Shown here piece by piece: positions 8,355 to 17,186 of a DNA stretch of 64,000 bases. Source of the DNA: Halonatronum saccharophilum DSM 13868. Lineage in GTDB: Bacteria > Bacillota > Halanaerobiia > Halobacteroidales > Halobacteroidaceae. Each line of letters starts with the position of its first letter. Position 1 is the first letter of the stretch. The notes under the pieces are model-generated. The model was not told the origin of the DNA. It did no database searches and saw only the letters and a program-made list of their open reading frames with translations. The DNA lies in contig NZ_KI912092.1 of assembly GCF_000517025.1 (NCBI RefSeq), positions 88,724 through 152,723 of the forward strand. The letters are read 5' to 3'. Made by a program: the position numbers and the translations under genes.

Positions 8355-8457
8355 AGTAATAAAATAAACTTTATTACTACAGCTGTCAGCCACCAGTCGT
8401 CAGCTAAGTTCAAAAACTTAAAATTCTTTAGCTGATAGGGCTGATGACTGATAGCTA
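8355..8457. repeat. Dispersed intergenic element abutting a stop codon
   Basis: Begins with a hairpin AGTAATAAA...TTTATTACT (8355-8378), then short tandem units (CAGCTGTCAGCCACCAGTCG), a core AAGTTCAAAAACTTAAAATT, and complementary units (GCTGATAGGGCTGATGACTG). The right edge is 1 bp from the stop codon of the DUF362 gene at 8459. Same architecture as 9418, 31845 and 41420, but with different arm sequence. Confidence 0.65.
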
Positions 8458-8458
8458 C

Positions 8459-9391
8459 TTAAGCTTTCCTCTCCAAATGAACCGGTAATATCTCGCTCTT
8501 ATCTAAGATTATCTTATACTCATAGGCAGCTAAGGAGAATTTCTCTTCTGCTTTATTAAGGGGCATCCCCTTTAACTCTACTTTACGTAGATCACCTTCT
8601 CCTATGTTTGCCCGAATTAAATTATGTAAATAGTGAACAGCCTGTTGACGAAATCCTAATAACCTTGCCCCAACCACATCAGTAGCTACTGGGTCAGTAC
8701 CTACTACTACTAAATTGGCGTCTACAGGCTTTCCTTTAGATGGACCTGTCCCTACCATTCCGTTATCTCCACTTAATATAGTCAAATCAATAGGTATCAA
8801 CTTACCCATCTCTGTGATGAATTCATGTAAATATTCATGAATTCCTAAGTTAGCTTTAGGAAAACCATGCAATTCTGCTGGGGGCCAAGCTAAGGCAATA
8901 TTTTTAATGCCTAAAGAGACAGTAGACTCTTCGTGGTGTTTAATTTGGGTATAAGAGATTATGCTATCACTCTCTGTTAATAACTTATTCAACTTTATCT
9001 TCTTAATTATAGGGTGGTCAATCTCAAACTCTTCATACGGGCCAAAGTTCAGATCAACAAAATCTACCCCTTCTTCATAGATAACCTTCTGGTATCCCGT
9101 CTTCTTCATTACCTCCTTATTATCTGCCCCACCAGATCCAGTAGCTATAACTATTCTACCAGGGTTCTTTCCTTTTACATATTTAATCAACTTCTGCAAT
9201 GATTGTGGGCCAACTACTGTGCCAGTCTCTGGGGCATTAGTATTTACCCAATTTGGTGTAATAGTAACGGTATCGCCACTAGATATTATCTCATCACTAG
9301 ATAGCATATCCAATAATCCACTAATCACATCCCCTTCTATCCCCTCACCAATTCCAACCTGTGGCTCATTAAACCTTCTCTTTCTAATCAT
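8459..9391 (-). CDS. DUF362 family protein without ferredoxin domain
   Basis: 310 residues. The start is the ATG at 9391, with CAGGAGGT nearby upstream; extending to 9430 would only translate the adjacent repeat hairpin. DUF362 features include ATGSGGADN, SYTQIKHHEESTVSLGIKN and the glycine-rich SGDNGMVGTGPSKGKP with VGTDPVATDVVGARLLG. DUF362 proteins often occur with iron-sulfur proteins, but the reaction is unknown. A second family member with two [4Fe-4S] sites is encoded at 10251, separated from this one by sodC. It sits between two copies of the dispersed element. Confidence 0.8.
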   Translation of the reverse strand: MIRKRRFNEPQVGIGEGIEGDVISGLLDMLSSDEIISSGDTVTITPNWVNTNAPETGTVVGPQSLQKLIKYVKGKNPGRIVIATGSGGADNKEVMKKTGYQKVIYEEGVDFVDLNFGPYEEFEIDHPIIKKIKLNKLLTESDSIISYTQIKHHEESTVSLGIKNIALAWPPAELHGFPKANLGIHEYLHEFITEMGKLIPIDLTILSGDNGMVGTGPSKGKPVDANLVVVGTDPVATDVVGARLLGFRQQAVHYLHNLIRANIGEGDLRKVELKGMPLNKAEEKFSLAAYEYKIILDKSEILPVHLERKA

Positions 9392-9417
9392 TGTATTTAT
9401 ACCTCCTGAATTTAAAT

Positions 9418-9588
9418 AGTAATAAAGCATAGCTTTATTACTGGTGATGAGTAATGGGTAAAACCTTAAGAAAACAGAAACCCCTTTGTTCCCTGAGACT
9501 TATAAGAGGTTTTGAGATTTTGACTTTACTCATTACTCTTAACTCATTACCCATTACTAGTGGCACGAAAGTGACACTTTATTACTAT
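9418..9588. repeat. Dispersed intergenic element, full-length copy
   Basis: Hairpin AGTAATAAAGC-ATA... with CTTTATTACT (9418-9442), tandem units GATGAGTAATGGGTAAAACC, a central region, and a complementary right arm built from ACTCATTACTCTTAACTCAT and CCATTACT. A second ACTTTATTACT-type end follows at about 9588. The central part, read in reverse complement, matches 31910-31955 (AAAGGGG/TTTCTG, TTAAGGTTTTAC). No reading frame. Confidence 0.75.
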
Positions 9589-9639
9589 TAATCCCCCATA
9601 CTATTAATATCATTCCCTACTTCCAAGAAATAAATACAA

Positions 9640-10137
9640 TCAAAGCCACTTTATAACTCCACAGGCTAATCTTCTTCCAGCATCACCGGCTGGTTGGGTT
9701 CTAAAGTCATTGGGATTCTTATGAATTATAACAGATCTACCTACTACATCCTCTACTACAAACCTATTTGTAAATACATCCATCTTTGCTACACCGTCAT
9801 TCGAAAATAAATTTGGTAAATCTCCAGCATGGTTACCATGAGGCTGATCATTAGGATCATAATGTCCTCCAGCAGCTTGAAAAGGATCTTCAGGATCTCC
9901 TACTTCACATGTGCCAAATTCGTGAACATGAAAGCCATGTGGTCCAATAGGATCCTCATCATTTGTTGCAGGTCTGTAAGGGGGAAGACCTTCTATCCTT
10001 GCTGATACTACAGTCCCCTTTCTCGTTGGTCTAAAGTAGACCAACCCTTCTATATCTAGAGCCAAAGGTCCACCAAAGACTCTAGCAACTCCAACCCTTT
10101 TTAACCTAGGTAATAAACCTTTATTTAAGTTAGACAT
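9640..10137 (-). CDS. sodC: Cu-Zn superoxide dismutase-like protein, no signal peptide
   Basis: 165 residues. Metal and active-site pattern: HGFHVHEFGTC (His70, His72, Cys77), AAGGHYDP (bridging His92), HGNHAGDLPNL (His100, His103, Asp106), VIIHKNP (His139) and RRLACGVI (Arg155/156, Cys159 for the disulfide). All expected ligands are present, so it should be active. Unusually, no N-terminal signal sequence is visible, although SodC enzymes are normally exported. It could be cytoplasmic or a spore-associated protein like Bacillus YojM. It lies between two DUF362 genes. Confidence 0.9.
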   Translation of the reverse strand: MSNLNKGLLPRLKRVGVARVFGGPLALDIEGLVYFRPTRKGTVVSARIEGLPPYRPATNDEDPIGPHGFHVHEFGTCEVGDPEDPFQAAGGHYDPNDQPHGNHAGDLPNLFSNDGVAKMDVFTNRFVVEDVVGRSVIIHKNPNDFRTQPAGDAGRRLACGVIKWL

Positions 10138-10250
10138 AAACTTCTCCCTTCTTTCTTATAAAGCACTTTATACTATAATATGTCTAACTCATTATCCTGT
10201 GCATATTGATAAAGTCATCTTACTAATCCTTATCTCTTAATTCTTAATTC

Positions 10251-11393
10251 TTACCTCCCCCTTATTCTCCTTAAAATCCTTACCAAAGGATGCTCCTTTA
10301 CAACCACTGCCTCTTTAGGACAGAGTTCTTGACAGCATAGACACTTAATGCATCCCTTCTCCTCAATGACCAACCCATTATCCTTCTCAACTATCACATC
10401 TTGAGGACAACTCTGAACACAGAAACCACACTTTATACAGTCCTTTTGGACTATTACAGGCTGAGACATTAATGAATTAAATAAAGGACTTAATATCCAC
10501 CTAGGGATAAGACTCAATATAGCATTAGAAGGCAGGTTATACTTCTCATCTCCTCCTTCAAAGTCACCAAGAACCTCAATCTGATCGAAGGATGTTGGCC
10601 CAAGCCCTCTTTGATAAGCAAGTCTAGTAATAGGAATATCTCCATATTTATAACCCAAAAAGGATGCAGCAACACCATCTAAAGCTACTGAATTTTGACT
10701 TGCTAATATAACCCCAACCTCACAAGGAGTACCTGTTGCTCCAGGGCCATTTCCTTCTAAACCCATAACCCCATCCATAATTGCTAGACCAGGTTTGAGC
10801 AAAGAATAGATATCAACAATTATACCTGCAAAATCTTCTGGATGAGGATATAACTTATGATACTCAGCCTTCTTCATCCCCGGTATACAACCATATAAGT
10901 TCTTAATAGCCCCTGTAAATAGAGTAAGGCTATGAGTCTTAAGCTTAGGAAGAGTAATGATCAGATCAGAATCTAATAAAACCTTTGGAAAAGGAAAAGA
11001 TTCCTTAGAAAACTCCCCCCGCAGGTTTTGAATATCTTCTCTATCAAAGTTCACCATCTCTACCCCCATCTCATCACAGACCTCTTCTACTCCTGTCGCT
11101 TTAAAAGAAGCTTGAGTTAGAGATTTGTCCACCATCATTCCTCCTGAGCTCTCTCCTACTTTAACTATTCCCCCTGCCTCTTTAATCAATTTAATAACTG
11201 CTTTTAAGATTAGTGGATGAGTAGTAATACTATGCTCTGGACTATGTGGACTTAAAAGATTAGGTTTAATTAAAACCTTATCCCCCTTCTTAACAAAACT
11301 CTCTATACCACCTAAATAATCTAAAGATTCTCTAACCTTTTGATCTAACAACTCTTCTTCATATCCATTACAAGTTACTGCTGCCACCTTCAT
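10251..11393 (-). CDS. DUF362 protein with C-terminal 2x[4Fe-4S] ferredoxin
   Basis: 380 residues. The DUF362 domain (about 1-300) has IKPNLLSPHSPEHSITTHP, LPKLKTHSLTLFTGAIKN and MDGVMGLEGNGPG. The C-terminal ferredoxin (about 310-365) has two CxxCxxCxxxCP clusters, CIKCGFCVQSCP and CIKCLCCQELCP. Probably an electron-transfer or iron-sulfur redox protein; the partner is unknown. A 36-residue membrane peptide gene ends 12 bp upstream, so the two are probably translated from one message. Confidence 0.85.
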   Translation of the reverse strand: MKVAAVTCNGYEEELLDQKVRESLDYLGGIESFVKKGDKVLIKPNLLSPHSPEHSITTHPLILKAVIKLIKEAGGIVKVGESSGGMMVDKSLTQASFKATGVEEVCDEMGVEMVNFDREDIQNLRGEFSKESFPFPKVLLDSDLIITLPKLKTHSLTLFTGAIKNLYGCIPGMKKAEYHKLYPHPEDFAGIIVDIYSLLKPGLAIMDGVMGLEGNGPGATGTPCEVGVILASQNSVALDGVAASFLGYKYGDIPITRLAYQRGLGPTSFDQIEVLGDFEGGDEKYNLPSNAILSLIPRWILSPLFNSLMSQPVIVQKDCIKCGFCVQSCPQDVIVEKDNGLVIEEKGCIKCLCCQELCPKEAVVVKEHPLVRILRRIRGR

Positions 11394-11405
11394 TAGAACT
11401 CCCCC

Positions 11406-11516
11406 TTAAGATAAATTAGCCAATAGATCAGCTAAACTTCCACCTGATATATAATAGATAACAATTACCAACACAACTACCAAAGTTGCTAAAATACCTT
11501 CTTCAAACATATTCAT
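11406..11516 (-). CDS. 36-residue single-span membrane peptide
   Basis: ATG at 11516 with GGAAGGTGAG upstream, stop at 11406, 12 bp before the DUF362-ferredoxin start. The peptide begins MNMFEEGILA, has one hydrophobic span (about residues 8-23, LATLVVVLVIVIYYI) and ends GGSLADLLANLS. Its size, clean membrane span, ribosome site and tight coupling argue for a real small gene, perhaps a membrane anchor or assembly peptide for the iron-sulfur protein. No family recognised. Confidence 0.55.
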   Translation of the reverse strand: MNMFEEGILATLVVVLVIVIYYISGGSLADLLANLS

Positions 11517-11550
11517 TATCTCACCTTCCAATTTATTTTTAAAATAAATG

Positions 11551-11583
11551 AAAAAAATCCTTCCTTAAATTTAAGGAAGGATT
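11551..11583 (-). terminator. Terminator after the duplicated membrane protein gene
   Basis: AATCCTTCCTTAAATTTAAG with its complement forms a 28-bp palindrome, followed on the minus strand by TTTTTTT. It lies 5 bp past the stop codon at 11589. Confidence 0.85.
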
Positions 11584-11588
11584 CATAA

Positions 11589-12590
11589 TCAATCTCTTTC
11601 GGTTGCTAAATTATAACTTCTTCTATTTCCTCTAAACTCCTCTTTTCTAGTAAGATCTATCAAAGATAAACTACCTCTTAGAGAAATTACTGAGACAAAG
11701 GCTGTCATACCAAGCTTTCCTCCAAGGCCTCCTAAATAAGGTGTTGTAAAGATAAAAATCAATGCTGTAATAATCCCAGAGATCAAAACTAAAAATTCAT
11801 TATCTAAAATATCCTTTGAGGACATTCCAGCAAAAGATGCACAAAATGCCATCAAAGCCAGTTGAGTACCTAAGTCACCATAAATTAGAGGTAACACTAT
11901 ACCAGCTAACAACCCAACTATTGCTGAACTTAAAACCGGACCTTTATTAAAACGAACACTTAATACATAAGTGCCAACAGCCCCACAGATAGAGTATATT
12001 ATAAGCAAAGTTGATATATTTAAGTCTGGAATGCTCCCACTTAAAAATTCTACTCTATTAAATAGCCCTACTAAAATAGAACCTGTAAAAGCAATAGCCC
12101 CAAGTTTCCCACCGATACCACTAAAATAATTATCTACTAAAATAAATATGAGTCCACTTATAAATGCAGCCAAAAATAATTGTCCATAGGATATAAAGAT
12201 TAGATTAGAAGCCATCCCAACAAAGGAGCCACAAAAAACTTCAACCTCATACTTAGATATAATAATAGCCCCTAGCAAACCAACTACAGCTGAAGCAACA
12301 ATTGGTCCCATCCCCATATTTATATTTAAATAAAAGGTGAATAAAGCACTTAAGACAATAGATATAACTCTTATAGAATCCTTTATATCAATCTCAAAAT
12401 CACTCTTATTAAAGGAAATAAACTCATTAAATATAGTAATTCCTTTTTGATAAACTAAAGCAAAAAATATTAGAAATTTAACTAAAGATAATAGACCCAA
12501 AGATTGTGTACCAATAACCCCTACCAATGAATGAGAGACAAAGATTATTGCTGTAATATTTAATAAAATAAAACCTAATAACAAATACAT
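11589..12590 (-). CDS. Polytopic membrane protein with internal duplication
   Basis: About 333 residues with some ten hydrophobic segments. ATG at 12590 is preferred, with GGGGTG upstream; a GTG at 12599 lies in frame. In the numbering from that GTG there are two homologous halves. GPIVASAVVGLLG (98-110), FCGSFVGMAS (122-131) and GIGGKLGAIAF (161-171) recur as GPVLSSAIVGLLAG (220-233), FCASFAGMSS (252-261) and GLGGKLGMTAF (291-301). The paired Gly-rich motifs suggest a pseudo-symmetric transporter or channel. No family recognised. It follows the hydrogenase operon, from which a hairpin separates it. Confidence 0.7.
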   Translation of the reverse strand: MYLLLGFILLNITAIIFVSHSLVGVIGTQSLGLLSLVKFLIFFALVYQKGITIFNEFISFNKSDFEIDIKDSIRVISIVLSALFTFYLNINMGMGPIVASAVVGLLGAIIISKYEVEVFCGSFVGMASNLIFISYGQLFLAAFISGLIFILVDNYFSGIGGKLGAIAFTGSILVGLFNRVEFLSGSIPDLNISTLLIIYSICGAVGTYVLSVRFNKGPVLSSAIVGLLAGIVLPLIYGDLGTQLALMAFCASFAGMSSKDILDNEFLVLISGIITALIFIFTTPYLGGLGGKLGMTAFVSVISLRGSLSLIDLTRKEEFRGNRRSYNLATERD

Positions 12591-12644
12591 TATACTCACC
12601 CCAAATCCCTTACAATTTAATTCTCAACCATTATACCATAAGAA

Positions 12645-12670
12645 GAGCAGATAGAAAAGTCTATCTGCTC
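12645..12670 (-). terminator. Hairpin at the end of the hydrogenase operon
   Basis: GAGCAGATAGA (12645-12655) pairs with TCTATCTGCTC (12660-12670), 16 bp past the hydA stop. On the minus strand it is followed only by TTCTTATGG, so termination may be partial and transcription may read into the membrane protein gene. Confidence 0.6.
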
Positions 12671-12685
12671 AATTTTTAAACATTG

Positions 12686-14395
12686 TTAATTCTTGTCTCT
12701 CTTCTTATATCTTGTATGAAGCAAATGGTGCGATTCGCCACTTAATGGCTCTCCTAAGAAATCATCATATAATTTCTTAATCTCTGGGTTCTTATGAGAT
12801 TTTCTAACCTTTCCACTTTCATCAATATTTCTTAATCCTTGGGCACGTTTCTTCTTAATCTCATCATTAGTTGGTAATGGTTGACCTCCACCACCAACAC
12901 ACCCTTTTGGACAAGCCATTACTTCAATAAAATCATATTTGCTCTCTCCAGCTCTAACTTCATCAAGGATCTTAGCAGCATTTGCTAAACCATTAGCAAT
13001 TACAACATTAACAGTTTGATCGCCAATTTCCAATGAAGCTTCTTGAATTCCATCAAAGCCTAGACCAAGTCGGTCTAATGATTCACCTGTCAATTCTTCC
13101 TTTACAGTCCTTAAAGCTGCTTCTGTTACTCCACCAGTAGTTCCAAAGATAGTAGCAGCTCCAGTAGATGTACCTAAGATACTGTCATACTCTTCATCTT
13201 CTAAAGTAGAGAATTCTATCCCCATCTCTTTAATCATTCTAGCCAATTCACGAGTAGTTAAAACTGCATCAGTCTCTAATCCACCCTCTTGTAACTCTTC
13301 ACGATTCATCTCAAACTTCTTAGCTGTACAAGGCATAATTGCTACTGTATAAACATCTTCTGCATCTATGCCCATCTTCTTAGCATAGTAAGTTTTAGAG
13401 ATAGAAGAGAACATTGACATTGGAGATTTGGCACTTGATAAGTTCTCAATTAAATCATGATAATTATGCTCACAGAACTTAACCCATCCTGGACAACATG
13501 ATGTAATATGAGGTAACTTCTTCTTACCTTTAAACCTTTGGATAAATTCATTACCCTCTTCCATAATAGTTAAATCAGCCGCAAAGTCTGTAGAGAATAC
13601 CTTGTCAAAGCCTAATCTTCTTAGGGCAGCTGCTAATTTACCAGTTACAACAGTTCCTGGCTCCATACCAAACTCTTCACCCATAGTTGATTGAATAGAA
13701 GGTGCAGTCTGAACGATAACATGCTTGCTATCATCATCTAAAACATTCCATACTTTTTCTCGACAACGATTCTCTGTAATAGCTGCTGTAGGACATACTG
13801 TAGCACATTGCCCACAGTTAGCACAGTTAACCTCGCTTTGAGGTAGATCGAAACCTGTAGTTACAATAGATTCAAATCCACGTTGAGTAAACTCTAATGC
13901 AGATACCCCTTGCACCTCTTCACAGACCCTTACACAACGTCCACAAAGTATACATTTGTTAGGCTCTCTTTTAAGAGAAGGGCCAACATCATCAACTGGT
14001 AAATCTCTAACCTCACCTTCAAAGTCAATTCTAGTAATACCTAAGTCATGAGTAATATCTTGTAGTTCACAAGTTCCGTTTCTATCACAACCTAAGCAAT
14101 CATTAGGGTGATTAGCAAGTAATAATTCTACATTTGTTCTCCTTGCAATTCTAGCCTTTGAACTATTTGTAACGATCTCCATTCCATCATTAACTGGAGC
14201 TACACAAGAAGCTAATAATCTTCCGCTTTTTGCATCTTCAACTACACAGACCCTACAAGATCCATGCAGAGATAAACTTGGATGGTAACAAAGAGTTGGA
14301 ATCTCAATTCCCAATTCACGAGCTGCTTCCAATAAGGTAGCTCCTTGCTCAACCTCAACTTGTTGACCATCTATAGTCAAAGTAATGGTATCCAT
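12686..14395 (-). CDS. hydA: [FeFe] hydrogenase catalytic subunit
   Basis: 569 residues. Domains in order: N-terminal [2Fe-2S] (Cys36, 47, 50, 64), His-Cys [4Fe-4S] (HPNDCLGCDRNGTC, 96-109), two [4Fe-4S] clusters (CILCGRCVRVC and CANCGQCATVCP), then the H-cluster domain with TSCCPGW (298-304), MPCTAKKFE (354-362) and EVMACPKGCVGGGGQP (491-506). All H-cluster ligands are present. It reduces protons or oxidises H2. With the NuoF- and NuoE-like subunits downstream in this list, it forms the multimeric, probably electron-bifurcating (ferredoxin plus NADH) type. The extra C-terminal [2Fe-2S] domain of the Thermotoga enzyme is absent. Confidence 0.95.
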   Translation of the reverse strand: MDTITLTIDGQQVEVEQGATLLEAARELGIEIPTLCYHPSLSLHGSCRVCVVEDAKSGRLLASCVAPVNDGMEIVTNSSKARIARRTNVELLLANHPNDCLGCDRNGTCELQDITHDLGITRIDFEGEVRDLPVDDVGPSLKREPNKCILCGRCVRVCEEVQGVSALEFTQRGFESIVTTGFDLPQSEVNCANCGQCATVCPTAAITENRCREKVWNVLDDDSKHVIVQTAPSIQSTMGEEFGMEPGTVVTGKLAAALRRLGFDKVFSTDFAADLTIMEEGNEFIQRFKGKKKLPHITSCCPGWVKFCEHNYHDLIENLSSAKSPMSMFSSISKTYYAKKMGIDAEDVYTVAIMPCTAKKFEMNREELQEGGLETDAVLTTRELARMIKEMGIEFSTLEDEEYDSILGTSTGAATIFGTTGGVTEAALRTVKEELTGESLDRLGLGFDGIQEASLEIGDQTVNVVIANGLANAAKILDEVRAGESKYDFIEVMACPKGCVGGGGQPLPTNDEIKKKRAQGLRNIDESGKVRKSHKNPEIKKLYDDFLGEPLSGESHHLLHTRYKKRDKN

Positions 14396-14435
14396 TCTTT
14401 ATTCACTCCTTCTTATTTTCTTAGTCTCTTAATAT

Positions 14436-16238
14436 TTAAGCTTGGCTTATAGCGTCTACTGGACATTTTGGCTCACAAGCTCCACAAGATATACACTCAT
14501 CTAAATCGATAATATGAGCTTGCTTAGGAGCACCTTCAATAGCATCTACTGGACAAGCCTTAGCACATAAAGTACATCCAATACAAGCATCCTCATCTAC
14601 TACATATCCATTTAAAAGATCATCACAAGCACCAGCTGGACACTTTTGCTCATGGATATGAGCTTCGTACTCATGACGGAAATACTTTAAAGTACTTAAA
14701 ACTGGGTTAGGAGCCGTTTGACCTAATCCACACAAAGAAGTCGATTTGATATTCTCAGCCAACCTTTCTAGCTGTTCAATATCTCCATCTCTTCCCTCTC
14801 CAGAAGTAATTCTATTTAAAATTTCTAACATTCTCTTAGTACCTTCACGACATGGAGTACATTTACCACAAGACTCACTTTTGGTAAAGTTTAAAAAGAA
14901 CCTTGCTACATCAACCATACAAGTCTCTTCATCCATAACAACCAATCCTCCAGACCCCATCATAGCTCCAGCTTCAATTAATGAATCATAATCAACTGGC
15001 AGGTCTAATAGATTCTCTGGTAAACACCCACCAGATGGTCCACCAATCTGTACAGCCTTAAACTCTTTACCTCCTGAAATACCTCCACCTATATCATAGA
15101 TAATCTCTCTCATAGTGATACCCATTGGCACTTCAGCAAGACCAGTATTATTGATCTTTCCAGTTAAAGCAAATACCTTAGTTCCCTTACTTCCTTCAGT
15201 ACCTACACTATTAAAGCGAGATGCTCCTTCTCTAATAATTAACGGTATATTTGCTAAAGACTCTACATTATTGATATTTGAAGGCTTACCCCATAATCCT
15301 TTCTGCGCCGGGAATGGTGGTCTTGGACGTGGCATACCACGCTTACCTTCAATAGAAGCCATCAAAGCAGTCTCTTCACCACAAACAAAAGCTCCTGCTC
15401 CTGCTTTGATCTGTAGCTTAAAGCTGAAATCACTGCCAAATAAATTGTCGCCTAATAATCCATATTCCTTAGCTTGATCTATTGCATTTTGCAATCTTTT
15501 GATTGCTAAAGGATATTCTGCACGGACATATACATATCCCTCATCAGCACCAATGGCATAAGCACCAATTGCCATACCTTCAATGATAGCATGAGGATCT
15601 CCCTCTAATAAACTTCTATCCATAAATGCACCTGGATCACCTTCATCGGCATTACAAATTATATACTTTTTATCACCTTCTGTATCATGGGCAAATTGCC
15701 ATTTAAGACCTGTCGGGAATCCTCCCCCTCCACGACCTCTTAGTCCTGATTCCTTAACCTCTTCAATAACCTCTTGAGGAGTCATCTCTGTTAAAGCCTT
15801 ACCTAAAGCCTCATATCCACCTTCAGCTATATACTCGTCTATACTCTCAGCATCTATGTGACCACAGTTAGCTAGGGATAATCTTTGTTGCTTCTTATAG
15901 AAGTCTATCTCTTTATAAGATGGTATATTCTCTTTAGTTGTTGGTTCTTTATATAATAACCTTTGAACTATTCTTCCTTTTAAGATATGCTCTTCTACCA
16001 ACTCTTCCATATCCTCTGGAGTAACTTGACAGTAAAATACTCCTTCAGGATAAAAGATCATTATTGGCCCTTTTTCACAGAAACCATGACATCCAGTCTC
16101 TACTAACTTAACTTCAGTAGCTAAATCATGCTTCTTTAACTCTTTAACCAAAGCATCTTGTGCTTCTTTACAACCAGAAGAAACACATCCTGTCCCTCCA
16201 CAGATCAAAACGTGAGATCTATATATTGATTCTCCCAT
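14436..16238 (-). CDS. hydB: Hydrogenase NuoF-like subunit (FMN, NADH, Fe-S)
   Basis: 600 residues. An N-terminal thioredoxin-like [2Fe-2S] domain (Cys13, 18, 50, 54) is followed by the NuoF core. The FMN/NADH sites are GRGGGGFPTG (168-177) and CNADEGDPGAFMDR (195-208), and the N3-type cluster is SCGKCTPCREGT. A C-terminal 2x[4Fe-4S] ferredoxin reads CIGCTLCAKACP and CISCGACEPKCP. It exchanges electrons between NAD(H) and the iron-sulfur chain; in bifurcating hydrogenases this is the flavin subunit. A 28-bp gap separates it from the upstream [2Fe-2S] gene. Confidence 0.93.
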   Translation of the reverse strand: MGESIYRSHVLICGGTGCVSSGCKEAQDALVKELKKHDLATEVKLVETGCHGFCEKGPIMIFYPEGVFYCQVTPEDMEELVEEHILKGRIVQRLLYKEPTTKENIPSYKEIDFYKKQQRLSLANCGHIDAESIDEYIAEGGYEALGKALTEMTPQEVIEEVKESGLRGRGGGGFPTGLKWQFAHDTEGDKKYIICNADEGDPGAFMDRSLLEGDPHAIIEGMAIGAYAIGADEGYVYVRAEYPLAIKRLQNAIDQAKEYGLLGDNLFGSDFSFKLQIKAGAGAFVCGEETALMASIEGKRGMPRPRPPFPAQKGLWGKPSNINNVESLANIPLIIREGASRFNSVGTEGSKGTKVFALTGKINNTGLAEVPMGITMREIIYDIGGGISGGKEFKAVQIGGPSGGCLPENLLDLPVDYDSLIEAGAMMGSGGLVVMDEETCMVDVARFFLNFTKSESCGKCTPCREGTKRMLEILNRITSGEGRDGDIEQLERLAENIKSTSLCGLGQTAPNPVLSTLKYFRHEYEAHIHEQKCPAGACDDLLNGYVVDEDACIGCTLCAKACPVDAIEGAPKQAHIIDLDECISCGACEPKCPVDAISQA

Positions 16239-16266
16239 TATCTATACCTCCTTTAATGACTTATAA

Positions 16267-16635
16267 TTATTCCTTATCTGCTCTTGCAATAGCTAAATCT
16301 TCCACAATATTTCCGTTTACAATATGTTCAACTACTATCTTTACTATATCTTCAGCCTTTAAATTCCCATAAGTAATCCTATCTTCACCTGGTAACTCTA
16401 CATCTATTAATGGTTCTTTTTCACACATACCTATACACCCAGTTTGAGTGATAATCACATCTAAATTCCTTCTATTTATCTCTGCCATAAGCTCCTTAAG
16501 GAGTGCTCGAGCCCCTGCCGCAATACCGCAAGTTCCCATTCCAACAGTAACCTTAGCTTTATTCTCTGTCTTTCTAGCCTGTAATTCCTTTTGAGCCTTT
16601 TCTCTTAATTTTTTTAACTCTTCTAATGATTTCAT
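16267..16635 (-). CDS. Small thioredoxin-like [2Fe-2S] ferredoxin of the hydrogenase operon
   Basis: 122 residues: a charged coiled N-terminus (1-27), then a (2Fe-2S) ferredoxin fold with GMGTCGIAAGA (Cys36) and TGCIGMCEKEP (Cys67, Cys71). Only three cysteines are visible in the usual four-ligand frame. It resembles the small subunit found beside NuoF-like proteins in clostridial bifurcating hydrogenases and probably relays electrons to HydB. The start lies 7 bp after the kinase-like gene. Confidence 0.82.
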   Translation of the reverse strand: MKSLEELKKLREKAQKELQARKTENKAKVTVGMGTCGIAAGARALLKELMAEINRRNLDVIITQTGCIGMCEKEPLIDVELPGEDRITYGNLKAEDIVKIVVEHIVNGNIVEDLAIARADKE

Positions 16636-16642
16636 TAATAAT

Positions 16643-17185
16643 TCACCCCCGCAATTCTTTTAATCCTTCAGTTAAGTAATTATCGATCCAAGATAGAATT
16701 TCCTGATTATTAATAGCTAACCCTCCAAGTTCATCCCTTATCAATCTAGTATTAAAACTAAACTCTTGCCCATCTACAGAATGAATATATATTAAATCTA
16801 GATTAGGGTTAAGGGCCAACAAGGTAATAATAGTGCCTACCATATCACCTAAAGGTGGTCTATCAATATGAGAATACTTAAATTGAGCGACTACTTCTGT
16901 CCCTTGATCAAGCTTAGAATCTAACTCTAAATCCCCTTCACAAGCCTCTGCAATAGCCTTAAATAAAGATAGACCCAATCCTACCTTACGGGTCTTACGC
17001 GAGGTTACAAAGGGATCTAAAACCTTCTCTTTCATCTCTTCACTCATCCCACACCCATCATCACTTATCTTTATTCCTAGAATATCCTCTTCTATCTCCT
17101 CATCAATTGATAACTTGATTAAACTAGCTTGAGCAGCTATAGAATTTTGGATAATATCTAAGATATGAAGTGATAGCTCTCTCAT
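16643..17185 (-). CDS. Histidine kinase-like ATPase of the hydrogenase operon
   Basis: 180 residues with a GHKL ATPase domain: N-box IQNSI near residue 13, DDGCGM (G1), then GLGLSLFKA and GTEVVAQF (G2 region). No dimerisation/phosphoacceptor His domain and no membrane span, so it is not a classical sensor kinase. Similar free-standing ATPases recur between NuoE- and NuoF-like genes in Firmicute hydrogenase operons; the role is unknown (assembly or regulation). Its start overlaps the end of the NuoE-like gene context by a 1-bp gap, implying translational coupling. Confidence 0.85.
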   Translation of the reverse strand: MRELSLHILDIIQNSIAAQASLIKLSIDEEIEEDILGIKISDDGCGMSEEMKEKVLDPFVTSRKTRKVGLGLSLFKAIAEACEGDLELDSKLDQGTEVVAQFKYSHIDRPPLGDMVGTIITLLALNPNLDLIYIHSVDGQEFSFNTRLIRDELGGLAINNQEILSWIDNYLTEGLKELRG

Positions 17186-17186
17186 A

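Noticed and set aside
8341-9600. CRISPR-like array from the short tandem units
   Set aside because: Units are about 7 nt, imperfect and arranged as complementary arms around a core; there are no regular repeats and spacers and no cas genes.
14746-15477. Plus-strand open frames inside hydB
   Set aside because: They are antisense shadows of a strongly conserved gene with all expected cofactor motifs; no ribosome sites or recognisable products.
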